From NCBI GenBank assembly GCA_001661245.1, contig KV454014.1, positions 450,954 to 514,953 of the forward strand: DNA of 64,000 nucleotides. The letters are read 5' to 3'. Source of the DNA: Pachysolen tannophilus NRRL Y-2460. Taxonomy: Eukaryota > Ascomycota > Pichiomycetes > Alaninales > Pachysolenaceae. The notes under the pieces are model-generated. The model was not told the origin of the DNA and searched no databases. It was given only the letters and a program-made list of their open reading frames with translations. Below are positions 10,213 to 20,110 of the stretch, in pieces; the stretch's first letter is position 1; each line of letters opens with the position of its first letter. The position numbers were made by a program, and so were the translations under genes.

Positions 10213-10986
10213 TTATTTCCCCTTCTTTGTTACTTCCTGATCTATATTTAAACCAGTTACATCTGCAATGAGCTTTCTTGTATCTTTTATTGTTGAATCA
10301 ATTTTTCTTTTACCTTCACCAGCAGTTTTTTCAACATCGTTAACTAAACTATCAACTTTTTCAGCAGCCAATTTTTGTCTTGAAGCAAATTCTGGTAAAT
10401 TTTTTTGTTCCAATTTCCAAACAAGTTTTTTAGAGTTTTCAAAAGTTTGAGGTAAGAAAATTGCAAATGAAAATAATCCAAAAACCAATGGGGATAAAGC
10501 TCTAATTAAGATATTTCTACGTCTAGCAACAATTGTTCCAGCCAAGGTACCGACAACAATATATATCGAGTTAGGAAATAAATCTTCTCTTCTATCATGT
10601 AATGAGGATATTGTTGAAGTAACCTCTCTTTCCTTTGTATAATATTTATCAGTTAATTCATTAAATTTATTTTCAACATTTTGATAATAATTTAAACTTT
10701 CTTGTCTAACAGATTTGAAAAAATTCTCCAATACCGATGGCGAGCGTACAGATACACCGCTAACTAGTTTATTTGGACCCAAGACTTCTAATTCAGATGC
10801 AGAAGCAGGAATAACAGTACCAGGAATAGGTGTAATTTGATCATCATCTTCATAAAAATCACGTCTTGTTGATTCATTCAATATAATGGAATTTGCATTA
10901 TTGTTCAATTGATTTAAACATAATAAAGTCGAAGAAGCTCCAACTAAAAAAGTACCAGCCTTAACCGAGCGATAAAATACCAGCAT
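10213..10986 (-). CDS. MIC27: MICOS subunit Mic26/Mic27 (apolipoprotein O family)
   Basis: Inner mitochondrial membrane subunit of the MICOS complex, which shapes cristae junctions. The product is 257 residues. A hydrophobic N-terminal segment (about residues 8-25) may act in import. A central region (about 85-130) is amphipathic and Lys/Glu-rich. A hydrophobic block at about 140-190 (YIVVGTLAGTIVARR, then LSPLVFGLFSFAIFLP) has the glycine-rich paired-helix pattern of the APOO domain. The C-terminus is charged and likely coiled coil. The frame runs up to a TTG at 11025; ATG 10986 (MLVFYRSVKAG) is the first and best start. I cannot separate Mic26 from Mic27 with certainty; single yeast members are usually named Mic27/Aim37. 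Confidence 0.85.
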   Translation of the reverse strand: MLVFYRSVKAGTFLVGASSTLLCLNQLNNNANSIILNESTRRDFYEDDDQITPIPGTVIPASASELEVLGPNKLVSGVSVRSPSVLENFFKSVRQESLNYYQNVENKFNELTDKYYTKEREVTSTISSLHDRREDLFPNSIYIVVGTLAGTIVARRRNILIRALSPLVFGLFSFAIFLPQTFENSKKLVWKLEQKNLPEFASRQKLAAEKVDSLVNDVEKTAGEGKRKIDSTIKDTRKLIADVTGLNIDQEVTKKGK

Positions 10987-11786
10987 CTCCCTACTTTTTC
11001 TTTTTCTTTCTACCTTAGCATACAAACAAATTAAGTTTAATTGATTTAATATATATATATATATTTGTTGAAATTTTCTATTTTTTTTTGCTGTTTTTTT
11101 TTTTAAACTAATTTTAAATGGTTAATAAAATTTCCGTATATCAACACACGACCTGTTTTGATCAACACTTTTCAATTTACCATATAATTAATCAATTTAT
11201 TTATTAATTTTACTAGATAGCTAGATAGATAATAACTCAAGTGACTTTTTTACTTCCTTTTTCTTTCTATTAGGATCTTCACTTTAATTTATGTAGATTT
11301 AGATTTAAATTTTAAAAATATTTCAAAAATGACATTAAATTACAAAAATAAATTCCTTTGAATAAAAAAAGTAAAATCATCAAAAAAAGATTTTTTGAAG
11401 AAACAAACTAATATAATGAAAGCAATTATTATTTTTCAAAAGAGAAGATTTTAAAAAAAAACAGAAAATGCTATTTGTAACTATTTCAATGTATATTTTC
11501 TTTCCTTCTTTCTTTTCTTAAAAGTTTTCTGATGTTTTTATTTTTTTTTTTTTCATACTTTTTGGGTTTATATAAACTTCTTCATCTTATACCTTCTTCA
11601 TCTTTACTCCCTTCAACTGTACTTAATTTAAATGAATAATCAATCCTTTGTAAACTTTTTTTAATTTTTTCATTTTTTTTTGAGAACCAATCCTTTCTAC
11701 CATGAGAATTAACAAATTTTTTTTTTTAAAAAAGCAATCCAAAAATTTTGAATAGATATATATTCAAATTAATTTTTTTTTTCAAA
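10987..11786. promoter_or_regulatory. MIC27 upstream region and RPS27 3' flank
   Basis: About 800 bp of very AT-rich sequence between two minus-strand genes. It holds long T runs (about 11535-11560 and 11715-11730), probably 3'-UTR and terminator sequence of RPS27, and a TA tract at about 11049-11063 near the MIC27 start. No gene seen in any frame. Confidence 0.5.
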
Positions 11787-12364
11787 TTACTTTCTTCTGA
11801 AAGCACAACCTTCTGATAATTTAGCCTTACCACCGGTTGGAGTACATAAAACAGTAGTACATGAATCGCATACAACAGCGGTTTGAGCGTGTGAGAAAAC
11901 TGTGGTGATGTTTAAACAACCTGGACATCTAACATCCATGAAAAATGAACGTGGAGATTGAACCAAGGTCTTTAACTTGTGCTTCTTAGCTTCTGAAGCT
12001 GGAGTTGGGTTTAATAAATCAACGACTAAGACCTAATTGCAAGAAAAAAAAAAAGAAATAAAATTGCACAGTTAGTAAATCAAATCTAATAATTCCAAAA
12101 GGTAGAAAAAAAATGTAATTTGAATAAATGATATATACGGCAACAGATGATCCCACATTATTGGCAGTTAACAAAAGCAAATAGAAAAGAAAAAAAAGAA
12201 AAATTCCCACTAAATATATTATAATTAACTTCTTTTCATCAACTTTGCTTAACATATGAATCTTTAATACCGTTCCAATATCTAGGTCTAGGAATAAAAT
12301 CTATCCATCTAACTATCGTATATCATCCATTCTAATTCATTTGCTGATATATAAAACATACCAT
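11787..12364 (-). CDS. RPS27: RPS27 (eS27), spliced, 3-nt first exon
   Basis: Zinc-binding protein of the 40S ribosomal subunit. CDS is complement(join(11787..12032,12362..12364)), giving 82 residues, the same length as the S. cerevisiae protein. Exon 1 is only the ATG, followed at once by donor GTATGT. Exon 2 starts with GTCTTAGTC, giving [20 protein letters not shown]. Branch point TACTAAC is at 12071-12077 and acceptor TAG at 12033-12035. The intron (12033-12361) is 329 nt. The zinc ligands C37, C40, C56 and C59 are all present. An intron right after the start codon is the conserved position for this gene. A palindromic TTAGGG/CCCTAA site about 210 bp upstream fits Tbf1 control of ribosomal-protein genes. 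Identity and splicing are essentially certain. Confidence 0.97.
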
Positions 12365-12965
12365 ATTGCTCTATATTATTTTCAAGTTGATATCTATGAT
12401 TAATTAATTAAATAATTATTAAAGATTTATAATTAAATTATTATATAAAATTATACGGCACAACCTGAAAAAAAAAAAAAAATTGTAAAAAATTTTTCAC
12501 TAAAAAAATCGAAAAAGGAAAAAAAAAAGAAAAAAAAAAAAATTTTTTTTTTCTTGAAAAAAATTCGAGAAATTTAGGGTTAAAAGCCCTAACAAGTAGT
12601 GTTCCAAATAAACAAAGCTCTTAATTGGGAAAGATCATAAATACCGAATTTTATTTAAATATTTTTTTCCCCAATATTTCCCAATTTGGAAAAACAAAGA
12701 TTTGAGAAAAAAAATTTTTTTACCTTTTTTCGGTTGTTTTACTTTTTTGGTTTTTTTTTGACTTTGTTACTTCCTAATGAGGAAATTTATCTTATCAGAT
12801 CAACTCAGCTACCACAAATATGCTAATATGTACCTATATGTAACTAAACTATAGATAGTACAATTATGACTTTTTTTAATTGGTCTAGTTAATGTTTTTT
12901 CCAAGTATGTTTGGTAAAATTTACTTTACCTTGGAGCGCAAATAGGGTAGGGTTTTTCTTCAAAG
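12365..12965. promoter_or_regulatory. Divergent promoter region of RPS27 and the 12966 gene
   Basis: Holds the Tbf1-type palindrome (12574-12592), long A and T tracts (12470-12552, 12706-12768) typical of nucleosome-depleted ribosomal-protein promoters, and a moderate-complexity stretch up to the plus-strand ATG. Confidence 0.6.
12574..12592. promoter_or_regulatory. Palindromic Tbf1-type site of RPS27
   Basis: TTAGGGTTAAAAGCCCTAA: an inverted pair of TTAGGG half-sites. In Candida albicans, ribosomal-protein promoters carry a palindromic TTAGGG...CCCTAA element bound by Tbf1 (established knowledge). It lies about 210 bp upstream of the RPS27 ATG, flanked by A/T tracts. The assignment to RPS27 rather than the divergent gene is inference. 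Confidence 0.75.
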
Positions 12966-14498
12966 ATGTTGAAGCAATTAGATATAAACACTATAGATAA
13001 TAGGTCTGTTCAGAATGGAGATAGTAAGAAAAGTAAAACTTTGCGAGCCGCATCTTTGTCTTTTCAAGCTGCAGGTAGGAAAAGTAAAGATGATTTAATA
13101 TATGATGAGAATGATGTTGGAGTTGCAACTAAAGCAGCTGCTGAAGCTGTTGCTAATACTACTGCATTGGCACAAGATGCCCGTTATTTGAAGAGCATTA
13201 AGCTGGATAAACAAAATTTTTTTGGAAAAGTTGTGATGGATGAAGTTGAAGTTGAAGTTGAAGCTGAAGCTGAAGAAAATGGAAATACTAAAGATGAGTA
13301 TAATAAGGTTAAAGATTTTTCTAATAAAGTTGAAAATGATTCTTCTTTAAAAATGGAACCGATTTCAATTAAAAAAAACTCAATTATTTCTGGAACTTCT
13401 GATGATAGTTTTTATAAATATTTTAACAAATATCCTTGGTTATTTTTTTTCATTCTTTTATTACCTGATACTTTCAAAATATTATTAATTATTGGATTTT
13501 GTTTAGAATGGTCATGGAAATGTTATCTACAGAAAAAACAAGAAATTTACAAATTAATTGAAAATTATAACAATTGTAATGATCCAACAGATGATTTAAA
13601 ATTGAATATTGTTTCCAAAAATAATAAGGCAATGATTTCTTTATTAATACATTGGTTAGGTATAATATTAAGTGGGTTTTTCTTGGATCTTTCAACTTAT
13701 TATATTCATGATTTAAAAATTTTGTTCAATAGGTTTAATGCAATATCTTTAATTTCATTTGGTACAATACATATAATTTTGGAATTACATGAAGGTAAAA
13801 ATATTAAAGATACGAAGATGATAATTAAGAAAATTTCTAAAGATTTAAAATTAAAAGATTTAAAAAATAAAAAAAATTCAAGAGATTTGAAAAATTTAGA
13901 AATATTAACAAAAAATTTAAGCCAAAAAATTGAAATTGAAGAAGAAGAAATAAATCGTCTTAGAAAAATTAATAAAAAATTAATGATTGAAATTAGTGCT
14001 GCAAAAAGAAATTCAGGCAAAAGTAAATTATTGGCTTTAAATACTGGGGTAGGTGGACCTCTTAGTGGATTTAATGGTTTACATGGTTTTAATGAGAATA
14101 ATAAAAATTTAATTAAGCGTAATCTCACACAAGGTGTTACAGGTAATGCAACTGGTTCTGGACCAGCAGATAATTCCATTTTTAACTTTTATGGTGTTCC
14201 ATTAAGTTCTACCATAGTAGATTCGTTGAAAAGACAAATATCTCCTTCTTCAAATCAAATTAATAATGATAATCATTCACAACATCCAACACAGTTATTA
14301 TTAACTCCAGGTGAACAACAAATAAATTCAACCACAATTCCAAATTCAAATTTTAATGTGTTAAATTCTGGAAAAAATAAAAATCAAAATTTTTTAAAAA
14401 GTAATTGGTTAACTTCTTTAATCGAAAGAGTAATGTTTTGGGGATTGAAGAAAATAATGAAAGTTATCAGTTTATTCTTGGGATCAGGAGAACCATAA
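12966..14498 (+). CDS. Unrecognised membrane protein with coiled coil
   Basis: A 510-residue protein I cannot assign. The N-terminal ~150 residues are polar, with an alanine-rich patch (KAAAEAVANTTALA, about residues 57-70) and a Glu/Val repeat (about 91-106). Three hydrophobic segments follow: about 157-180 (WLFFFILLLPDTFKILLIIG), about 222-245 (LLIHWLGIILSGFFL) and about 257-272. The next ~80 residues (278-350) are very Lys/Leu/Glu-rich and look like a long coiled coil. A polar linker leads to an amphipathic C-terminal helix (about 482-505, LIERVMFWGLKKIMKVISLF). This suggests an integral membrane tether or organiser, location unknown. The ATG at 12966 is the first in frame. Codon use and AT content match the neighbours, so there is no sign of transfer. 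Confidence 0.7.
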   Translation: MLKQLDINTIDNRSVQNGDSKKSKTLRAASLSFQAAGRKSKDDLIYDENDVGVATKAAAEAVANTTALAQDARYLKSIKLDKQNFFGKVVMDEVEVEVEAEAEENGNTKDEYNKVKDFSNKVENDSSLKMEPISIKKNSIISGTSDDSFYKYFNKYPWLFFFILLLPDTFKILLIIGFCLEWSWKCYLQKKQEIYKLIENYNNCNDPTDDLKLNIVSKNNKAMISLLIHWLGIILSGFFLDLSTYYIHDLKILFNRFNAISLISFGTIHIILELHEGKNIKDTKMIIKKISKDLKLKDLKNKKNSRDLKNLEILTKNLSQKIEIEEEEINRLRKINKKLMIEISAAKRNSGKSKLLALNTGVGGPLSGFNGLHGFNENNKNLIKRNLTQGVTGNATGSGPADNSIFNFYGVPLSSTIVDSLKRQISPSSNQINNDNHSQHPTQLLLTPGEQQINSTTIPNSNFNVLNSGKNKNQNFLKSNWLTSLIERVMFWGLKKIMKVISLFLGSGEP

Positions 14499-14802
14499 CA
14501 CGCTATTTCTTTACAAATTCTTTCTTTATTTCTTTCCAACTTCTTCTCAAATTAATACTTATATTGTGAAAATCATATATACAGAATGTTAAAATAGCAT
14601 AGATTATAACAGTGATTAATCAATGGAATAGAAAAATTCGTAATAGAGAAAAGGATGCAAAAGCAAAAAAAAAAAAAAAAAAGTAAAAATCACAATTGGC
14701 ACATCTTTCTAAACAATAAAAAAATAAATAAAAAAAAAATTAAGTCATAATTCATTGAATTTCAAAAGCTTGTAAAATGAAATCTCTTTCTATGATTTTT
14801 GA
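14499..14802. other. Convergent 3' intergenic region
   Basis: About 300 bp between the convergent ends of the 12966 gene and FZO1. A-rich runs (14668-14685, 14718-14741); nothing else seen. Confidence 0.6.
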
Positions 14803-17493
14803 TTAATCAACTTGATTCACATTCTCCAAATTGAAGCTCTCAACAATTTTCTTTTGATATAAAACTGATTTCAATGTCTTATTATAGAAATTAAAACTCA
14901 GATCACTACTTTTCAAGCTCGAGACAATCTTTTCCTTTCTAGAAGCTGCTTTGTCAATAGAAGTTTGAAATGAATTCAAAACTTCCCTTGAAGGAATATT
15001 TAAAACAGTCCTTACTTCTTTGGAAATTCTTAAAGAGTTCAAATGAGGATAATTCAATTCATTGATCTGCTTTGCAATTTTCTTTGCAGTTTTTCTTTGA
15101 AATGAGTTTGGCATGTCTAAAATTAAATAAGAAACTGAAACCATACCTGCAAAAATTAATAATGGCTTCGAAACTGTGACCAAGAATTCAACTCTAAACA
15201 AATCAGATACTGATACAAAATTCTTCAAAAGATACAAGTTATTAGTAAAGAATTTTGTAGCTGAATATACAGCTAATGCTGAAGCTGAATTTTTCCAAAT
15301 CATTAACTGATTATTTGATAAATTCGTAAAAGGTATCAATGAATGGATTGAAGAAGATGAAGATGAAGATGAAGCTGGTGTATTACTTTTAAAGCCAATT
15401 GCTTTTGCAAAATTTTCAAAAGAAGGATCAAAGAAATCCAATATTGAAATATCATATTTTAATTTTTTTTGAATAGAATCTTTCTTTCTGCTAAACATTA
15501 ATTCATCTCTGAAAACTCTATTCGTATAGAAATCAGATCCTAATTCATCAGATCCAATCTGCTTGATAACTTCAACTTTTTCAGTTGTTTTTTTCCTTGC
15601 ATAATTTTCACCAACTACTACAGACTGCAGAAGCTTATTAATCATTGCTTGTTGTAATTCAACTGAATATTGATATAAATCTTTTAAACCAGAATATTCT
15701 ATCAAATTTTCGCTATTCATTTCCAGAATTGTTTCATCAATTGTTTTCTTGCTGTAATTGTAAACATCAGTAGCAGTGTTTTCAATGATTTTGTTTATTG
15801 CATCATTTATCTTAACGCTTCTTTGCATTGCAGATTCATATTTAGGCATTATTTCATTCAATTCTTTAATCATTTCTTCTTTTTCTTTTGAATATAATTG
15901 TTCATTAAGCTTAAACAAAACTTCCAAATCAGATAATAATCTAAACAAGTAATTCTTGGATGGTAATAATTTGGATAAAGATCTTTTCTCCAAAATGAAA
16001 TTTCTCAAGCATGCTTCTAAATGATCAAAGTCCGGATCATCTGGTCCAGCATCACCACCACCATTATCATCTGGATCATTTCCAGGTCCATCACCGTCAC
16101 CAGGATTATCTTTTTGAATGTTATTTGAAGAGACAAAATGTACAAAGTCTCTTGCATCTTTATGTGTATCTGGGGATAAACTTTGGACTTGATCTAATAT
16201 TTTTCTCATACATTTATCTTTATCTTTAACGGAATCAAATTTATTGATAACAATGAAAATCAAATTTTTTTCATTTGCAGCAGAGCTTATAAATTCTTTA
16301 CCACTTAAAGTAAAATGATTTTTAGCATCTACAACAAATACAACCAAATCAATTTCTTCTTGTCTTGAAAAAACTTGAGTTGTTTGATAAGAATCCATGT
16401 TTAAGCCAGGAGCATCGATTAATGAAATATCGATAATTCCATTTTTCAATAAACTTTGCTCTATTGGTCTATTATCATTACAATAAATTTTTAAAATGGC
16501 ATATGTATCACTTTGATATACCAAATCATCAATATCCTTTAAGGGGAAAATTTTGTAAGTTGATTCATCTTTTATATCATAATGACTTCCAATTGGTACC
16601 GCATGTATTTCTTCTAAACCATTATTATCTCTAGCATCAATTACTTCACAAAATACATTAGTACATGGTTGTTCATCTTCAGGTAATAATTTTTTTCTTA
16701 ATAAAGCATTACAAAAAGCAGATTTACCTGAATTTAAATCCCCAGTTACAAATACTTTAGAAGAAGTATCATCTATTCTATCCTTTAATGCCAATAAATG
16801 CTTAATGGTTAATGCAATTTTTTCATCCAATAATGATGCTAATGATTCTTTATCCAAATTAGTAATAAAATTACCACCATCACGATGGAAATGATCCAAT
16901 CTAATATTAATATTTAAAATTTTAAATTCTGGAATTTCTCCATCTTCAAAATTTTCATCTGGTATAGCAGTTTCTGATAATTTCTTATCAGCAAAAGAAT
17001 TTTGTCTAAATAAAGCTAAATGAGATTTCTTACTATTCAATTTTTTTTCATTATTATCATTTATAACCGTTGGATAATAAATAGGTCTTTCTTTATTTTC
17101 AGTACGTAATTCATTTAAAATCTCAATCGAAGCATTAATGGACCTATCAAGAGCAACCTTATTATCGTTATATTGTAATTGTTGTATATGTGTCTTTAAC
17201 TGTCTATTATTACTTGTAACTCGATTTTTACTACTTGAACCTTGAATAAATTTATTATCATTACTTCCGTTACCATTAATTAAAGTTGTCGAATCATCTT
17301 CCAACCCACGGCCCGTAGAATACATGATCTTAGCATCAGGCAAAGAATTAATTAATTCATCTGCAGTTATTAAAGTCTTGGAATCATCATAATAATCTTC
17401 TTCATGATCAACGTTATTATTATTATGATATCCGTTACCGTTACCATTAATATTATTATTATTACCGTTTTTTTGATAATATTCTTCACTCAT
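14803..17493 (-). CDS. FZO1: FZO1, mitofusin GTPase
   Basis: Dynamin-like GTPase of the outer mitochondrial membrane that drives outer-membrane fusion. The product is 896 residues (yeast family ~850). Nucleotide-binding motifs: G1 GDLNSGKSAF at about residue 250, G3 DAPGLNMD at about 357 and G4 NKFD at about 416. Heptad-repeat regions flank the GTPase domain (HR1 about 500-620, HR2 at the C-terminus). A hydrophobic segment near 745-795 (FLVTVSKPLLIFAGMVSVSY) is the membrane anchor. The N-terminal ~190 residues are Asn-rich and variable. An unusual Asp/Gly/Pro-rich stretch (about residues 463-487) is inserted just after the GTPase core. The start is the ATG at 17493. Convergent with the 12966 gene; NNR2 lies upstream on the same strand. 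Confidence 0.96.
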   Translation of the reverse strand: MSEEYYQKNGNNNNINGNGNGYHNNNNVDHEEDYYDDSKTLITADELINSLPDAKIMYSTGRGLEDDSTTLINGNGSNDNKFIQGSSSKNRVTSNNRQLKTHIQQLQYNDNKVALDRSINASIEILNELRTENKERPIYYPTVINDNNEKKLNSKKSHLALFRQNSFADKKLSETAIPDENFEDGEIPEFKILNINIRLDHFHRDGGNFITNLDKESLASLLDEKIALTIKHLLALKDRIDDTSSKVFVTGDLNSGKSAFCNALLRKKLLPEDEQPCTNVFCEVIDARDNNGLEEIHAVPIGSHYDIKDESTYKIFPLKDIDDLVYQSDTYAILKIYCNDNRPIEQSLLKNGIIDISLIDAPGLNMDSYQTTQVFSRQEEIDLVVFVVDAKNHFTLSGKEFISSAANEKNLIFIVINKFDSVKDKDKCMRKILDQVQSLSPDTHKDARDFVHFVSSNNIQKDNPGDGDGPGNDPDDNGGGDAGPDDPDFDHLEACLRNFILEKRSLSKLLPSKNYLFRLLSDLEVLFKLNEQLYSKEKEEMIKELNEIMPKYESAMQRSVKINDAINKIIENTATDVYNYSKKTIDETILEMNSENLIEYSGLKDLYQYSVELQQAMINKLLQSVVVGENYARKKTTEKVEVIKQIGSDELGSDFYTNRVFRDELMFSRKKDSIQKKLKYDISILDFFDPSFENFAKAIGFKSNTPASSSSSSSSIHSLIPFTNLSNNQLMIWKNSASALAVYSATKFFTNNLYLLKNFVSVSDLFRVEFLVTVSKPLLIFAGMVSVSYLILDMPNSFQRKTAKKIAKQINELNYPHLNSLRISKEVRTVLNIPSREVLNSFQTSIDKAASRKEKIVSSLKSSDLSFNFYNKTLKSVLYQKKIVESFNLENVNQVD

Positions 17494-17865
17494 CTTCTAC
17501 AATACACCCTTATATATATTGTAATCTGATAGATTATAACATCCAATAGATTCAATAGAGAACTAAAGGTTATATTACCTCGACTCTTTGTTCAAAGGAT
17601 CAGGTGTTTAATTATTATATTACTATAATTTTGCCATCATTTAATTTTTTTTTTTTTGCCATTACAAAAACAACAAAAAAAAAAAAACAAACAAAAAAAC
17701 AAGAGAAACAAGAAAAATTGGTTACAAATTGCAAAAAAATAGTTGAATACTACATAGAGAATAAAAGAGAAGAAAATCCAAGTTTTGTTTTCGTTAAGTT
17801 CATTATAATGATGGCTAGTGGTGATAGCTAGTGATAATTGATTTAAATCGATTATTAATTTTTTT
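17494..17865. promoter_or_regulatory. FZO1 upstream region
   Basis: Between the FZO1 start and the NNR2 stop, both minus strand. T-run at 17643-17657 and A-run at 17679-17700. Short frames here are run translations. No named motif. Confidence 0.5.
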
Positions 17866-18900
17866 TTAATGATTATTGTCAATTTCGAATAATTCATGGT
17901 AGGAGATACCTATAAATTTATGTAAATCACTTGTTTGCATTGCTCTACCTTTTTCTACAAAAGCTTTTCTTGCAGATAATCTTGTGATAGTGCTACCTCC
18001 AAAGCAACTGAGTATGATTAATTCTTCATCAGTTAGAATTGGAGGAGTTTTAGCTCCTTCCCAAATTTGTGGTTTATAGGCGGATTCTGTCCAAGAAAGA
18101 AGAGTTGCAGTCACACCAGTGAAGGAATCACCTTGGCCACCAACTCTTTTATTGGAACCAGTAGTTGAACTAATAACATAGTTGTCACCTTTGACTATGA
18201 TATCTTTTTCTCCTTTCTGGACAATGGTAACGTTACCCAATTTTTTGGAAATTTGAGAAGCAGTATCAGCTGCAGACGCAGCATCATCAGCATGAACACC
18301 AAGAGAGTCTGCTAATCTCTTAAACTCAACCACATTAGGGGTTAACACGGCCTTTTCATAACCTTTAATAATTTCTGGTTTCAAAGAAACTAAATATAAC
18401 GCATCTGCATCTAGAATAAGTGGTAAATTTCTTTTTTTAACTTCACCAATTATCAATTCCAAAGTCCTCAACATATAACCATCTCTTCCAAAACCAGGCC
18501 CGGCAACAACAACATGGACTCTGTCTAATATTTGAGAAATTTTCTTCATCACTTTTTCTCGTAAAAAAAATTCACCTTCCTCATCACCACCATCACCATC
18601 ATCATTTTGATATTTTTCTGGTATATTATCTTTTTCAAACATATACGGATGAACCATCAAATCAGGTGAATAACTTTTTATAATTGGAGCAGCTAACGTC
18701 TCACAGATTATATGAGTCAAATCACATCCCATTAAAGCTGAAGCATGAGCACTGAAAAAAGGTGCCCCTGTATAATCTTCACATCCTCCAATAACTACAA
18801 CTCTACCTGCTTGACCTTTATGAAATTTAGATAAAAGCGGCGGAATAAATTTTTTAGTCAAAGAAATCAATTCTTTTGTAGACTTGTTAACTAATGACAT
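17866..18900 (-). CDS. NNR2: ATP-dependent (S)-NAD(P)H-hydrate dehydratase
   Basis: Repairs damaged nicotinamide cofactors: it dehydrates the S form of NADH/NADPH hydrates, using ATP in eukaryotes. The product is 344 residues, the family's usual size. Ribokinase-fold CARKD/NAXD motifs are visible: HKGQAGRVVVIGGCEDYTGA (about 27-46), AGPGFGRDG (about 137-145), LILDADALYL (about 166-175), LTPNVVEFKRL (about 187-197), and near the C-terminus GGQGDSFTG, the anion hole and catalytic Asp signature. ATG at 18900 is the natural start. It is divergent from MCR1, with 304 bp between the starts; both act on NAD(P)H. The matching epimerase is not in this window. Confidence 0.94.
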   Translation of the reverse strand: MSLVNKSTKELISLTKKFIPPLLSKFHKGQAGRVVVIGGCEDYTGAPFFSAHASALMGCDLTHIICETLAAPIIKSYSPDLMVHPYMFEKDNIPEKYQNDDGDGGDEEGEFFLREKVMKKISQILDRVHVVVAGPGFGRDGYMLRTLELIIGEVKKRNLPLILDADALYLVSLKPEIIKGYEKAVLTPNVVEFKRLADSLGVHADDAASAADTASQISKKLGNVTIVQKGEKDIIVKGDNYVISSTTGSNKRVGGQGDSFTGVTATLLSWTESAYKPQIWEGAKTPPILTDEELIILSCFGGSTITRLSARKAFVEKGRAMQTSDLHKFIGISYHELFEIDNNH

Positions 18901-19204
18901 ATTCTATTGATCAATACACCAATAAACTATATAGATAAACTATTTATCAATCGATCAATCAATCAATCAATAAAAAATGGTTCTGATTAGATGATAATTG
19001 CGCCGGCAATTAAGTGGTGCTTTCCGGCCCGATACCAATTGGAAAAATTGTGGCAATTTTTGGAAGAAGAATTCGGTTTTCGACCAGTTTTAAATAATTA
19101 AATGTAATTCTATTTATCAATTGGTTTTAAAAAATTGATTTATTGATTTATTGATTGATATATTACTATTATCAGTTTGAAGAAGTAGTTTTGTATATGG
19201 GTTT
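18901..19204. promoter_or_regulatory. Divergent NNR2/MCR1 promoter
   Basis: Contains an ATCA/ATCAATCA microsatellite (about 18945-18973), a short GC-rich patch (about 19000-19031), the palindrome CCAATTGG, and an 8-bp inverted repeat AAAAATTG (19043-19050) / CAATTTTT (19054-19061). A CCAAT core could suit Hap2/3/5 control of respiratory genes, but that is inference. Confidence 0.55.
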
Positions 19205-20110
19205 ATGTTAACAAGTAGAATGTTTTCAAAATTATCACTTAATTCTAGAATTTTAATTTCTGCAGCTGCTAGTTCTGTTGCAATTGGTTCAGCTTATTAT
19301 TTTTCATCATCATCATCTGCAATTTATAATGAACCATCAAAGGCTTTTAAAGGAGATGATCAATGGATTGATTTAAAATTGAAAAAGACAATTCAAGTTT
19401 CTAGAGATACAAGAAAATTATTTTTTGAATTACCTTCACCAGATGATGTTAGTGGTTTAATTACAACATCTTGTGTATTAGCAAAATTTGTTACACCAAA
19501 AGGTTCAAATGTTATTAGACCTTATACTCCAATTTCAGATATTGGTGAAAAGGGACAAATTGAATTTTTAATTAAGAGATACCCTGAAGGTAAGATGGGT
19601 AATCATATTTTTGAATTAAAAGAAAATGATACTTTATCATTTAAAGGTCCAATTACAAAATTTAAATGGGAACCAAATCAATTTTCAGATATTGGATTAA
19701 TTGGTGGTGGTACTGGTATTACCCCATTATATCAATTGTTACATCATGTTACTGCTAACCCAAGTGATAAAACAAAAATTCATTTATTTTATGGTAATAA
19801 AACTGAAGATGATATTTTATTAAAACCAGAAATTGATGCAATTGCTCAAAAATTCCCAGATCAAGTTAAAGTCACTTATTTCCTTGATACTCCACCATCA
19901 GGCTGGAAAGGTCAATCCGGTTTCATCACTAAAGATTTCTTGAAAGAAAACCTTCCAGGTCCAAGTGATAAAGTTCATGTCTTTGTTTGTGGTCCACCAC
20001 CTTTATATAAGGCAATCTCTGGAAATAAAACTAGTCCAAGTGACCAAGGTGAATTGACAGGTGCTTTGTCAGAATTAGGTTACACCAAAGAACAAGTTTT
20101 CAAATATTAA
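19205..20110 (+). CDS. MCR1: MCR1, mitochondrial NADH-cytochrome b5 reductase
   Basis: FAD enzyme passing electrons from NADH to cytochrome b5-type acceptors. In yeast it occurs as an outer-membrane form and a cleaved intermembrane-space form, and reduces the D-erythroascorbyl radical. The product is 301 residues (S. cerevisiae 302). An N-terminal basic/Ser segment and a hydrophobic stretch (about 15-32, [18 protein letters not shown]) match the dual-sorting signal. FAD motif RPYTPIS lies near residue 100, the NADH site [13 protein letters not shown] near 163-175, and [14 protein letters not shown] near 262-275. ATG 19205 is used; a second ATG six codons on (MFSKLSLN) is also plausible. I found no CTG codons in this gene. 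Confidence 0.96.
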   Translation: MLTSRMFSKLSLNSRILISAAASSVAIGSAYYFSSSSSAIYNEPSKAFKGDDQWIDLKLKKTIQVSRDTRKLFFELPSPDDVSGLITTSCVLAKFVTPKGSNVIRPYTPISDIGEKGQIEFLIKRYPEGKMGNHIFELKENDTLSFKGPITKFKWEPNQFSDIGLIGGGTGITPLYQLLHHVTANPSDKTKIHLFYGNKTEDDILLKPEIDAIAQKFPDQVKVTYFLDTPPSGWKGQSGFITKDFLKENLPGPSDKVHVFVCGPPPLYKAISGNKTSPSDQGELTGALSELGYTKEQVFKY

